Positions 37,057-49,658 of a stretch of 64,000 bases of DNA are shown here, piece after piece. Below the pieces are notes generated by a model. The model was given only the letters and a program-made list of their open reading frames with translations, had not been told where the DNA came from and did not search any database. The DNA is from Ptiloglossa arizonensis (Eukaryota; Arthropoda; Insecta; Hymenoptera; Colletidae). The translations under genes were made by a program, and so were the position numbers. The stretch lies in the NCBI RefSeq assembly GCF_051014685.1, contig NW_027478976.1, positions 124,001 through 188,000 of the forward strand, given 5' to 3'. Within the stretch, counting starts at the first letter, position 1; each line of letters starts with the position of its first letter.

Positions 37057-39156
37057 GAGTTTCTCAAGCGTTTCTTACCCCAAAACTGCCATATCTCGCG
37101 AACGGATTGACCAATCCGAAAAGTTTCTATTGCATCTGAAAGTAGAAACTAGCCCCATTATAACGGTATGAGTAGTTTTCCCCTAGACCGTTCTAGTTAT
37201 TCGTTTCGAGTATCAGAACTGCGAAAATTTGGAGTTTCTCAAGCGTTTCTTACCCCAAAACTGCCATATCTCGCGAACGGATTGACCAATCCGAAAAGTT
37301 TCTGTTGCATCTGAAAGTAGAAACTAGCCCCATTATAACGGTATGAGTAGTTTTCCCCTAGACCGTTCTAGTTATTCGTTTCGAGTATCAGAACTGCGAA
37401 AATTTGGAGTTTCTCAAGCGTTTCTTACCCCAAAACTGCCATAGCTCGCGAACGGATTGACCAATCCGAAAAGTTTCTGTTGCATCTGAAAGTAGAAACT
37501 AGCCCCATTACAACGGTATGAGTAGTTTTCCCCTAGGCCGTTCTAGTTATTCGTTTCGAGCATCAGAACTGCGAAAATTTTGAGTTTCTCAAGCGTTTCT
37601 TACCCCAAAACTGCCATATCTCGCGAACGGATTGACCAATCCGAAAAGTTTCTGTTGCATCTGAAAGTAGAAACTAGCCCCATTACAACGGTATGAGTAG
37701 TTTTCCCCTAGACCGTTCTAGTTATTCGTTTCGAGCATCAGAACTGCGAAAATTTGGAGTTTCTCAAGCGTTTCTTACCTCAAAACTGCCATATCTCGCG
37801 AACGGATTGACCAATCCGCAAAGTTTCTGTTGCATCTGAAAGTAGAAACTAGCCCCATTACAACTGTATGAGTAGTTTTCCCCTAGGCCGTTCTAGTTAT
37901 TCGTTTCGAGCATCAGAACTGCGAAAATTTTGAGTTTCTCAAGCGTTTCTTACCCCAAAACTGCCATATCTCGCGAACGGATTGACCAATCCGAAAAGTT
38001 TCTATTGCATCTGAAAGTAGAAACTAGACCCATTACAACGGTATGAGTAGTTTTCCCCTAGACCGTTCTAGTTATTCGTTTCGAGTATCAGAACTGCGAA
38101 AATTTGGAGTTTCTCAAGCGTTTCTTACCCCAAAACTGCCATATCTCGCGAACGGATTGACCAATCCGAAAAGTTTCTGTTGCATCTGAAAGTAGAAACT
38201 AGCCCCATTACAACGGTATGAGTAGTTTTCCCCTAGGCCGTTCTAGTTATTCGTTTCGAGCATCAGAACTGCGAAAATTTTGAGTTTCTCAAGCGTTTCT
38301 TACCCCAAAACTGCCATATCTCGCGAACGGATTGACCAATCCGAAAAGTTTCTATTGCATCTGAAAGTAGAAACTAGCCCCATTATAACGGTATGAGTAG
38401 TTTTCCCCTAGACCGTTCTAGTTATTCGTTTCGAGTATCAGAACTGCGAAAATTTGGAGTTTCTCAAGCGTTTCTTACCCCAAAACTGCCATATCTCGCG
38501 AACGGATTGACCAATCCGAAAAGTTTCTGTTGCATCTGAAAGTAGAAACTAGCCCCATTACAACGGTATGAGTAGTTTTCCCCTAGGCCGTTCTAGTTAT
38601 TCGTTTCGAGCATCAGAACTGCGAAAATTTTGAGTTTCTCAAGCGTTTCTTACCCCAAAACTGCCATAACTCGCGAACGGATTGACCAATCCGAAAAGTT
38701 TCTATTGCATCTGAAAGTAGAAACTAGCCCCATTATAACGGTATGAGTAGTTTTCCCCTAGACCGTTCTAGTTATTCGTTTCGAGTATCAGAACTGCGAA
38801 AATTTGGAGTTTCTCAAGCGTTTCTTAACTCAAAACTGCCATATCTCGCGAACGGATTGACCAATCCGAAAAGTTTCTGTTGCATCTGAAAGTAGAAACT
38901 AGCCCCATTACAACGGTATGAGTAGTTTTCCCCTAGACCGTTCTAGTTATTCGTTTCGAGCATCAGAACTGCGAAAATTTGGAGTTTCTCAAGCGTTTCT
39001 TACCTCAAAACTGCCATATCTCGCGAACGGATTGACCAATCCGCAAAGTTTCTGTTGCATCTGAAAGTAGAAACTAGCCCCATTACAACTGTATGAGTAG
39101 TTTTCCCCTAGGCCGTTCTAGTTATTCGTTTCGAGCATCAGAACTGCGAAAATTTT
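37057..39156 (+). repeat. 12-mer tandem duplication, copy 1 (2,100 bp)
   Basis: Twelve monomers identical by eye to the next 2,100 bp. Shared rare markers: CATAGCTCG (37444/39544), CTAGACCC (near 38028/40128), CATAACTCG (near 38669/40769) and A156/T157 (near 38829/40929). The full match is 37057-39253 against 39157-41353. Confidence 0.95.
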
Positions 39157-41353
39157 GAGTTTCTCAAGCGTTTCTTACCCCAAAACTGCCATATCTCGCG
39201 AACGGATTGACCAATCCGAAAAGTTTCTATTGCATCTGAAAGTAGAAACTAGCCCCATTATAACGGTATGAGTAGTTTTCCCCTAGACCGTTCTAGTTAT
39301 TCGTTTCGAGTATCAGAACTGCGAAAATTTGGAGTTTCTCAAGCGTTTCTTACCCCAAAACTGCCATATCTCGCGAACGGATTGACCAATCCGAAAAGTT
39401 TCTGTTGCATCTGAAAGTAGAAACTAGCCCCATTATAACGGTATGAGTAGTTTTCCCCTAGACCGTTCTAGTTATTCGTTTCGAGTATCAGAACTGCGAA
39501 AATTTGGAGTTTCTCAAGCGTTTCTTACCCCAAAACTGCCATAGCTCGCGAACGGATTGACCAATCCGAAAAGTTTCTGTTGCATCTGAAAGTAGAAACT
39601 AGCCCCATTACAACGGTATGAGTAGTTTTCCCCTAGGCCGTTCTAGTTATTCGTTTCGAGCATCAGAACTGCGAAAATTTTGAGTTTCTCAAGCGTTTCT
39701 TACCCCAAAACTGCCATATCTCGCGAACGGATTGACCAATCCGAAAAGTTTCTGTTGCATCTGAAAGTAGAAACTAGCCCCATTACAACGGTATGAGTAG
39801 TTTTCCCCTAGACCGTTCTAGTTATTCGTTTCGAGCATCAGAACTGCGAAAATTTGGAGTTTCTCAAGCGTTTCTTACCTCAAAACTGCCATATCTCGCG
39901 AACGGATTGACCAATCCGCAAAGTTTCTGTTGCATCTGAAAGTAGAAACTAGCCCCATTACAACTGTATGAGTAGTTTTCCCCTAGGCCGTTCTAGTTAT
40001 TCGTTTCGAGCATCAGAACTGCGAAAATTTTGAGTTTCTCAAGCGTTTCTTACCCCAAAACTGCCATATCTCGCGAACGGATTGACCAATCCGAAAAGTT
40101 TCTATTGCATCTGAAAGTAGAAACTAGACCCATTACAACGGTATGAGTAGTTTTCCCCTAGACCGTTCTAGTTATTCGTTTCGAGTATCAGAACTGCGAA
40201 AATTTGGAGTTTCTCAAGCGTTTCTTACCCCAAAACTGCCATATCTCGCGAACGGATTGACCAATCCGAAAAGTTTCTGTTGCATCTGAAAGTAGAAACT
40301 AGCCCCATTACAACGGTATGAGTAGTTTTCCCCTAGGCCGTTCTAGTTATTCGTTTCGAGCATCAGAACTGCGAAAATTTTGAGTTTCTCAAGCGTTTCT
40401 TACCCCAAAACTGCCATATCTCGCGAACGGATTGACCAATCCGAAAAGTTTCTATTGCATCTGAAAGTAGAAACTAGCCCCATTATAACGGTATGAGTAG
40501 TTTTCCCCTAGACCGTTCTAGTTATTCGTTTCGAGTATCAGAACTGCGAAAATTTGGAGTTTCTCAAGCGTTTCTTACCCCAAAACTGCCATATCTCGCG
40601 AACGGATTGACCAATCCGAAAAGTTTCTGTTGCATCTGAAAGTAGAAACTAGCCCCATTACAACGGTATGAGTAGTTTTCCCCTAGGCCGTTCTAGTTAT
40701 TCGTTTCGAGCATCAGAACTGCGAAAATTTTGAGTTTCTCAAGCGTTTCTTACCCCAAAACTGCCATAACTCGCGAACGGATTGACCAATCCGAAAAGTT
40801 TCTATTGCATCTGAAAGTAGAAACTAGCCCCATTATAACGGTATGAGTAGTTTTCCCCTAGACCGTTCTAGTTATTCGTTTCGAGTATCAGAACTGCGAA
40901 AATTTGGAGTTTCTCAAGCGTTTCTTAACTCAAAACTGCCATATCTCGCGAACGGATTGACCAATCCGAAAAGTTTCTGTTGCATCTGAAAGTAGAAACT
41001 AGCCCCATTACAACGGTATGAGTAGTTTTCCCCTAGACCGTTCTAGTTATTCGTTTCGAGCATCAGAACTGCGAAAATTTGGAGTTTCTCAAGCGTTTCT
41101 TACCTCAAAACTGCCATATCTCGCGAACGGATTGACCAATCCGCAAAGTTTCTGTTGCATCTGAAAGTAGAAACTAGCCCCATTACAACTGTATGAGTAG
41201 TTTTCCCCTAGGCCGTTCTAGTTATTCGTTTCGAGCATCAGAACTGCGAAAATTTTGAGTTTCTCAAGCGTTTCTTACCCCAAAACTGCCATATCTCGCG
41301 AACGGATTGACCAATCCGAAAAGTTTCTATTGCATCTGAAAGTAGAAACTAGC
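39157..41353 (+). repeat. 12-mer tandem duplication, copy 2
   Basis: Second copy of the 2,100-bp unit. It ends at the single-base A insertion at 41354, where the sequence switches to a T67/G89 copy. Confidence 0.95.
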
Positions 41354-41354
41354 A
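41354..41354 (+). other. 1-bp A insertion in a monomer
   Basis: CTAGCACCCATT replaces CTAGCCCCATT, making the monomer at 41299 176 bp. It coincides with the right end of the 12-mer match, so it may mark a rearrangement junction. Confidence 0.85.
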
Positions 41355-43862
41355 CCCATTACAACTGTATGAGTAGTTTTCCCCTAGGCCGTTCTAGTTA
41401 TTCGTTTCGAGCATCAGAACTGCGAAAATTTTGAGTTTCTCAAGCGTTTCTTACCCCAAAACTGCCATATCTCGCGAACGGATTGACCAATCCGAAAAGT
41501 TTCTATTGCATCTGAAAGTAGAAACTAGCCCCATTATAACGGTATGAGTAGTTTTCCCCTAGACCGTTCTAGTTATTCGTTTCGAGTATCAGAACTGCGA
41601 AAATTTGGAGTTTCTCAAGCGTTTCTTACCCCAAAACTGCCATATCTCGCGAACGGATTGACCAATCCGAAAAGTTTCTGTTGCATCTGAAAGTAGAAAC
41701 TAGCCCCATTACAACGGTATGAGTAGTTTTCCCCTAGGCCGTTCTAGTTATTCGTTTCGAGCATCAGAACTGCGAAAATTTTGAGTTTCTCAAGCGTTTC
41801 TTACCCCAAAACTGCCATATCTCGCGAACGGATTGACCAATCCGAAAAGTTTCTATTGCATCTGAAAGTAGAAACTAGCCCCATTATAACGGTATGAGTA
41901 GTTTTCCCCTAGACCGTTCTAGTTATTCGTTTCGAGTATCAGAACTGCGAAAAGTTGGAGTTTCTCAAGCGTTTCTTACCCCAAAACTGCCATATCTCGC
42001 GAACGGATTGACCAATCCGCAAAGTTTCTGTTGCATCTGAAAGTAGAAACTAGCCCCATTACAACTGTATGAGTAGTTTTCCCCTAGGCCGTTCTAGTTA
42101 TTCGTTTCGAGCATCAGAACTGCGAAAATTTTGAGTTTCTCAAGCGTTTCTTACCCCAAAACTGCCATATCTCGCGAACGGATTGACCAATCCGAAAAGT
42201 TTCTATTGCATCTGAAAGTAGAAACTAGCCCCATTACAACTGTATGAGTAGTTTTCCCCTAGGCCGTTCTAGTTATTCGTTTCGAGCATCAGAACTGCGA
42301 AAATTTTGAGTTTCTCAAGCGTTTCTTACCCCAAAACTGCCATATCTCGCGAACGGATTGACCAATCCGAAAAGTTTCTATTGCATCTGAAAGTAGAAAC
42401 TAGCCCCATTATAACGGTATGAGTAGTTTTCCCCTAGACCGTTCTAGTTATTCGTTTCGAGTATCAGAACTGCGAAAATTTGGAGTTTCTCAAGCGTTTC
42501 TTACCCCAAAACTGCCATATCTCGCGAACGGATTGACCAATCCGAAAAGTTTCTGTTGCATCTGAAAGTAGAAACTAGCCCCATTACAACGGTATGAGTA
42601 GTTTTCCCCTAGGCCGTTCTAGTTATTCGTTTCGAGCATCAGAACTGCGAAAATTTTGAGTTTCTCAAGCCTTTCTTACCCCAAAACTGCCATATCTCGC
42701 GAACGGATTGACCAATCCGAAAAGTTTCTATTGCATCTGAAAGTAGAAACTAGCCCCATTATAACGGTATGAGTAGTTTTCCCCTAGACCGTTCTAGTTA
42801 TTCGTTTCGAGTATCAGAACTGCGAAAAGTTGGAGTTTCTCAAGCGTTTCTTACCCCAAAACTGCCATATCTCGCGAACGGATTGACCAATCCGAAAAGT
42901 TTCTGTTGCATCTGAAAGTAGAAACTAGCCCCATTACAACGGTATGAGTAGTTTTCCCCTAGGCCGTTCTAGTTATTCGTTTCGAGCATCAGAACTGCGA
43001 AAATTTTGAGTTTCTCAAGCGTTTCTTACCCCAAAACTGCCATATCTCGCGAACGGATTGACCAATCCGAAAAGTTGCTGTTGCATCTGAAAGTAGAAAC
43101 TAGCCCCATTACAACGGTATGAGTAGTTTTCCCCTAGACCGTTCTAGTTATTCGTTTCGAGCATCAGAACTGCGAAAATTTTGAGTTTCTCAAGCGTTTC
43201 TTACCCCAAAACTGCCATATCTCGCGAACGGATTGACCAATCCGAAAAGTTTCTGTTGCATCTGAAAGTAGAAACTAGCCCCATTATAACGGTATGAGTA
43301 GTTTTCCCCTAGACCGTTCTAGTTATTCGTTTCGAGTATCAGAACTGCGAAAATTTGGAGTTTCTCAAGCGTTTCTTACCCCAAAACTGCCATAGCTCGC
43401 GAACGGATTGACCAATCCGAAAAGTTTCTGTTGCATCTGAAAGTAGAAACTAGCCCCATTACAACGGTATGAGTAGTTTTCCCCTAGGCCGTTCTAGTTA
43501 TTCGTTTCGAGCATCAGAACTGCGAAAATTTTGAGTTTCTCAAGCGTTTCTTACCCCAAAACTGCCATATCTCGCGAACGGATTGACCAATCCGAAAAGT
43601 TTCTGTTGCATCTGAAAGTAGAAACTAGCCCCATTACAACGGTATGAGTAGTTTTCCCCTAGACCGTTCTAGTTATTCGTTTCGAGCATCAGAACTGCGA
43701 AAATTTGGAGTTTCTCAAGCGTTTCTTACCTCAAAACTGCCATATCTCGCGAACGGATTGACCAATCCGCAAAGTTTCTGTTGCATCTGAAAGTAGAAAC
43801 TAGCCCCATTACAACTGTATGAGTAGTTTTCCCCTAGGCCGTTCTAGTTATTCGTTTCGAGC
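41355..43862 (+). repeat. Mixed satellite with G130, C147 and G171 markers
   Basis: About 14 monomers reusing the order seen at 32.5-35 kb: T67/G89 copies, G130 copies (near 41954 and 42834), a C147 copy (near 42671), then the G171 block (43049-43574). One private change is GTTGCTG near 43077 in place of GTTTCTG. It is an older relative of the 29-37 kb segment; no gene. Confidence 0.8.
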
Positions 43863-45787
43863 ATCAGAACTGCGAAAATTTTGAGTTTCTCAAGCGTTTC
43901 TTACCCCAAAACTGCCATATCTCGCGAACGGATTGACCAATCCGAAAAGTTTCTATTGCATCTGAAAGTAGAAACTAGCCCCATTACAACGGTATGAGTA
44001 GTTTTCCCCTAGACCGTTCTAGTTATTCGTTTCGAGTATCAGAACTGCGAAAATTTGGAGTTTCTCAAGCGTTTCTTACCCCAAAACTGCCATATCTCGC
44101 GAACGGATTGACCAATCCGAAAAGTTTCTGTTGCATCTGAAAGTAGAAACTAGCCCCATTACAACGGTATGAGTAGTTTTCCCCTAGGCCGTTCTAGTTA
44201 TTCGTTTCGAGCATCAGAACTGCGAAAATTTTGAGTTTCTCAAGCGTTTCTTACCCCAAAACTGCCATATCTCGCGAACGGATTGACCAATCCGAAAAGT
44301 TTCTATTGCATCTGAAAGTAGAAACTAGCCCCATTATAACGGTATGAGTAGTTTTCCCCTAGACCGTTCTAGTTATTCGTTTCGAGTATCAGAACTGCGA
44401 AAATTTGGAGTTTCTCAAGCGTTTCTTACCCCAAAACTGCCATATCTCGCGAACGGATTGACCAATCCGAAAAGTTTCTGTTGCATCTGAAAGTAGAAAC
44501 TAGCCCCATTACAACGGTATGAGTAGTTTTCCCCTAGGCCGTTCTAGTTATTCGTTTCGAGCATCAGAACTGCGAAAATTTTGAGTTTCTCAAGCGTTTC
44601 TTACCCCAAAACTGCCATAACTCGCGAACGGATTGTCCAATCCGAAAAGTTTCTATTGCATCTGAAAGTAGAAACTAGCCCCATTATAACGGTATGAGTA
44701 GTTTTCCCCTAGACCGTTCTAGTTATTCGTTTCGAGTATCAGAACTGCGAAAATTTGGAGTTTCTCAAGCGTTTCTTAACTCAAAACTGCCATATCTCGC
44801 GAACGGATTGACCAATCCGAAAAGTTTCTGTTGCATCTGAAAGTAGAAACTAGCCCCATTACAACGGTATGAGTAGTTTTCCCCTAGACCGTTCTAGTTA
44901 TTCGTTTCGAGCATCAGAACTGCGAAAATTTGGAGTTTCTCAAGCGTTTCTTACCTCAAAACTGCCATATCTCGCGAACGGATTGACCAATCCGCAAAGT
45001 TTCTGTTGCATCTGAAAGTAGAAACTAGCCCCATTACAACTGTATGAGTAGTTTTCCCCTAGGCCGTTCTAGTTATTCGTTTCGAGCATCAGAACTGCGA
45101 AAATTTTGAGTTTCTCAAGCGTTTCTTACCCCAAAACTGCCATATCTCGCGAACGGATTGACCAATCCGAAAAGTTTCTATTGCATCTGAAAGTAGAAAC
45201 TAGCCCCATTACAACTGTATGAGTAGTTTTCCCCTAGGCCGTTCTAGTTATTCGTTTCGAGCATCAGAACTGCGAAAATTTGGAGTTTCTCAAGCGTTTC
45301 TTACCTCAAAACTGCCATATCTCGCGAACGGATTGACCAATCCGCAAAGTTTCTGTTGCATCTGCAAGTAGAAACTAGCCCCAGTACAACTGTATGAGTA
45401 GTTTTCCCCTAGGCCGTTCTAGTTATTCGTTTCGAGCATCAGAACTGCGAAAATTTTGAGTTTCTCAAGCGTTTCTTACCCCAAAACTGCCATATCTCGC
45501 GAACGGATTGACCAATCCGAAAAGTTTCTATTGCATCTGAAAGTAGAAACTAGCCCCATTACAACTGTATGAGTAGTTTTCCCCTAGGCCGTTCTAGTTA
45601 TTCGTTTCGAGCATCAGAACTGCGAAAATTTTGAGTTTCTCAAGCGTTTCTTACCCCAAAACTGCCATATCTCGCGAACGGATTGACCAATCCGAAAAGT
45701 TTCTATTGCATCTGAAAGTAGAAACTAGCCCCATTATAACGGTATGAGTAGTTTTCCCCTAGACCGTTCTAGTTATTCGTTTCGAGT
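43863..45787 (+). repeat. 11-mer tandem duplication, copy 1 (1,925 bp)
   Basis: Matches 45788-47712 and beyond (43863-45879 against 45788-47804) with one difference seen, T at 44636 against A at 46561. Shared markers: CATAACTCG (44620/46545), TCTGCAAG with CCAGTAC (near 45365/47290) and the recombinant T113 plus T133 copy (45675/47600). Confidence 0.93.
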
Positions 45788-47804
45788 ATCAGAACTGCGA
45801 AAATTTTGAGTTTCTCAAGCGTTTCTTACCCCAAAACTGCCATATCTCGCGAACGGATTGACCAATCCGAAAAGTTTCTATTGCATCTGAAAGTAGAAAC
45901 TAGCCCCATTACAACGGTATGAGTAGTTTTCCCCTAGACCGTTCTAGTTATTCGTTTCGAGTATCAGAACTGCGAAAATTTGGAGTTTCTCAAGCGTTTC
46001 TTACCCCAAAACTGCCATATCTCGCGAACGGATTGACCAATCCGAAAAGTTTCTGTTGCATCTGAAAGTAGAAACTAGCCCCATTACAACGGTATGAGTA
46101 GTTTTCCCCTAGGCCGTTCTAGTTATTCGTTTCGAGCATCAGAACTGCGAAAATTTTGAGTTTCTCAAGCGTTTCTTACCCCAAAACTGCCATATCTCGC
46201 GAACGGATTGACCAATCCGAAAAGTTTCTATTGCATCTGAAAGTAGAAACTAGCCCCATTATAACGGTATGAGTAGTTTTCCCCTAGACCGTTCTAGTTA
46301 TTCGTTTCGAGTATCAGAACTGCGAAAATTTGGAGTTTCTCAAGCGTTTCTTACCCCAAAACTGCCATATCTCGCGAACGGATTGACCAATCCGAAAAGT
46401 TTCTGTTGCATCTGAAAGTAGAAACTAGCCCCATTACAACGGTATGAGTAGTTTTCCCCTAGGCCGTTCTAGTTATTCGTTTCGAGCATCAGAACTGCGA
46501 AAATTTTGAGTTTCTCAAGCGTTTCTTACCCCAAAACTGCCATAACTCGCGAACGGATTGACCAATCCGAAAAGTTTCTATTGCATCTGAAAGTAGAAAC
46601 TAGCCCCATTATAACGGTATGAGTAGTTTTCCCCTAGACCGTTCTAGTTATTCGTTTCGAGTATCAGAACTGCGAAAATTTGGAGTTTCTCAAGCGTTTC
46701 TTAACTCAAAACTGCCATATCTCGCGAACGGATTGACCAATCCGAAAAGTTTCTGTTGCATCTGAAAGTAGAAACTAGCCCCATTACAACGGTATGAGTA
46801 GTTTTCCCCTAGACCGTTCTAGTTATTCGTTTCGAGCATCAGAACTGCGAAAATTTGGAGTTTCTCAAGCGTTTCTTACCTCAAAACTGCCATATCTCGC
46901 GAACGGATTGACCAATCCGCAAAGTTTCTGTTGCATCTGAAAGTAGAAACTAGCCCCATTACAACTGTATGAGTAGTTTTCCCCTAGGCCGTTCTAGTTA
47001 TTCGTTTCGAGCATCAGAACTGCGAAAATTTTGAGTTTCTCAAGCGTTTCTTACCCCAAAACTGCCATATCTCGCGAACGGATTGACCAATCCGAAAAGT
47101 TTCTATTGCATCTGAAAGTAGAAACTAGCCCCATTACAACTGTATGAGTAGTTTTCCCCTAGGCCGTTCTAGTTATTCGTTTCGAGCATCAGAACTGCGA
47201 AAATTTGGAGTTTCTCAAGCGTTTCTTACCTCAAAACTGCCATATCTCGCGAACGGATTGACCAATCCGCAAAGTTTCTGTTGCATCTGCAAGTAGAAAC
47301 TAGCCCCAGTACAACTGTATGAGTAGTTTTCCCCTAGGCCGTTCTAGTTATTCGTTTCGAGCATCAGAACTGCGAAAATTTTGAGTTTCTCAAGCGTTTC
47401 TTACCCCAAAACTGCCATATCTCGCGAACGGATTGACCAATCCGAAAAGTTTCTATTGCATCTGAAAGTAGAAACTAGCCCCATTACAACTGTATGAGTA
47501 GTTTTCCCCTAGGCCGTTCTAGTTATTCGTTTCGAGCATCAGAACTGCGAAAATTTTGAGTTTCTCAAGCGTTTCTTACCCCAAAACTGCCATATCTCGC
47601 GAACGGATTGACCAATCCGAAAAGTTTCTATTGCATCTGAAAGTAGAAACTAGCCCCATTATAACGGTATGAGTAGTTTTCCCCTAGACCGTTCTAGTTA
47701 TTCGTTTCGAGTATCAGAACTGCGAAAATTTTGAGTTTCTCAAGCGTTTCTTACCCCAAAACTGCCATATCTCGCGAACGGATTGACCAATCCGAAAAGT
47801 TTCT
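45788..47804 (+). repeat. 11-mer tandem duplication, copy 2
   Basis: Second copy of the 1,925-bp unit, ending at p31 of the copy at 47775 (G against A at 45880). Confidence 0.93.
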
Positions 47805-49658
47805 GTTGCATCTGAAAGTAGAAACTAGCCCCATTACAACGGTATGAGTAGTTTTCCCCTAGGCCGTTCTAGTTATTCGTTTCGAGCATCAGAACTGCGA
47901 AAATTTTGAGTTTCTCAAGCGTTTCTTACCCCAAAACTGCCATATCTCGCGAACGGATTGACCAATCCGAAAAGTTTCTATTGCATCTGAAAGTAGAAAC
48001 TAGCCCCATTATAACGGTATGATTAGTTTTCCCCTAGACCGTTCTAGTTATTCGTTTCGAGTATCAGAACTGCGAAAAGTTGGAGTTTCTCAAGCGTTTC
48101 TTACCCCAAAACTGCCATATCTCGCGAACGGATTGACCAATCCGCAAAGTTTCTGTTGCATCTGAAAGTAGAAACTAGCCCCATTACAACTGTATGAGTA
48201 GTTTTCCCCTAGGCCGTTCTAGTTATTCGTTTCGAGCATCAGAACTGCGAAAATTTTGAGTTTCTCAAGCGTTTCTTACCCCAAAACTGCCATATCTCGC
48301 GAACGGATTGACCAATCCGAAAAGTTTCTATTGCATCTGAAAGAAGAAACTAGCCCCATTACAACTGTATGAGTAGTTTTCCCCTAGGCCGTTCTAGTTA
48401 TTCGTTTCGAGCATCAGAACTGCGAAAATTTTGAGTTTCTCAAGCGTTTCTTACCCCAAAACTGCCATATCTCGCGAACGGATTGACCAATCCGAAAAGT
48501 TTCTATTGCATCTGAAAGTAGAAACTAGCCCCATTATAACGGTATGAGTAGTTTTCCCCTAGACCGTTCTAGTTATTCGTTTCGAGTATCAGAACTGCGA
48601 AAATTTGGAGTTTCTCAAGCGTTTCTTACCCCAAAACTGCCATATCTCGCGAACGGATTGACCAATCCGAAAAGTTTCTGTTGCATCTGAAAGTAGAAAC
48701 TAGCCCCATTACAACGGTATGAGTAGTTTTCCCCTAGGCCGTTCTAGTTATTCGTTTCGAGCATCAGAACTGCGAAAATTTTGAGTTTCTCAAGCCTTTC
48801 TTACCCCAAAACTGCCATATCTCGCGAACGGATTGACCAATCCGAAAAGTTTCTATTGCATCTGAAAGTAGAAACTAGCCCCATTATAACGGTATGAGTA
48901 GTTTTCCCCTAGACCGTTCTAGTTATTCGTTTCGAGTATCAGAACTGCGAAAAGTTGGAGTTTCTCAAGCGTTTCTTACCCCAAAACTGCCATATCTCGC
49001 GAACGGATTGACCAATCCGAAAAGTTTCTATTGCATCTGAAAGTAGAAACTAGCCCCATTATAACGGTATGAGTAGTTTTCCCCTAGACCGTTCTAGTTA
49101 TTCGTTTCGAGCATCAGAACTGCGAAAATTTGGAGTTTCTCAAGCGTTTCTTACCCCAAAACTGCCATATCTCGCGAACGGATTGACCAATCCGAAAAGT
49201 TTCTATTGCATCTGAAAGTAGAAACTAGCCCCATTATAACGGTATGAGTAGTTTTCCCCTAGACCGTTCTAGTTATTCGTTTCGAGTATCAGAACTGCGA
49301 AAATTTGGAGTTTCTCAAGCGTTTCTTACCTCAAAACTGCCATATCTCGCGAACGGATTGACCAATCCGAAAAGTTTCTGTTGCATCTGAATGTAGAAAC
49401 TCGCCCCATTACAACGGTATGAGTAGTTTTCCCCTAGGCCGTTCTTGTTATTCGTTTCGAGCATCAGAACTGCGAAAATTTGGAGTTTCTCAAGCGTTTC
49501 TTACCCCAAAACTGCCATATCTCGCGAACGGATTGACCAATCCGAAAAGTTTCTGTTGCATCTGAAAGTAGAAACTAGCCCCATTACAACGGTATGAGTA
49601 GTTTTCCACTAGACCGTTCTAGTTATTCGGTACGAGCATCAGAACTGCGAAAATTTGG
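47805..49658 (+). repeat. Transition into the right-hand subfamily
   Basis: The left part (47775-48999) again follows the 33-34 kb order: G130, C21/T67, C147 and G130 copies. From 49350 the T42/C53/T97 copy (GAATGTAG) and the A84 copy (CCACTAG) appear and stay frequent to the right edge. The copy at 49525 has GGTACGAGC (two private changes). The stretch 49000-49620 echoes 50400-51020 at an 8-monomer offset. Confidence 0.8.
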
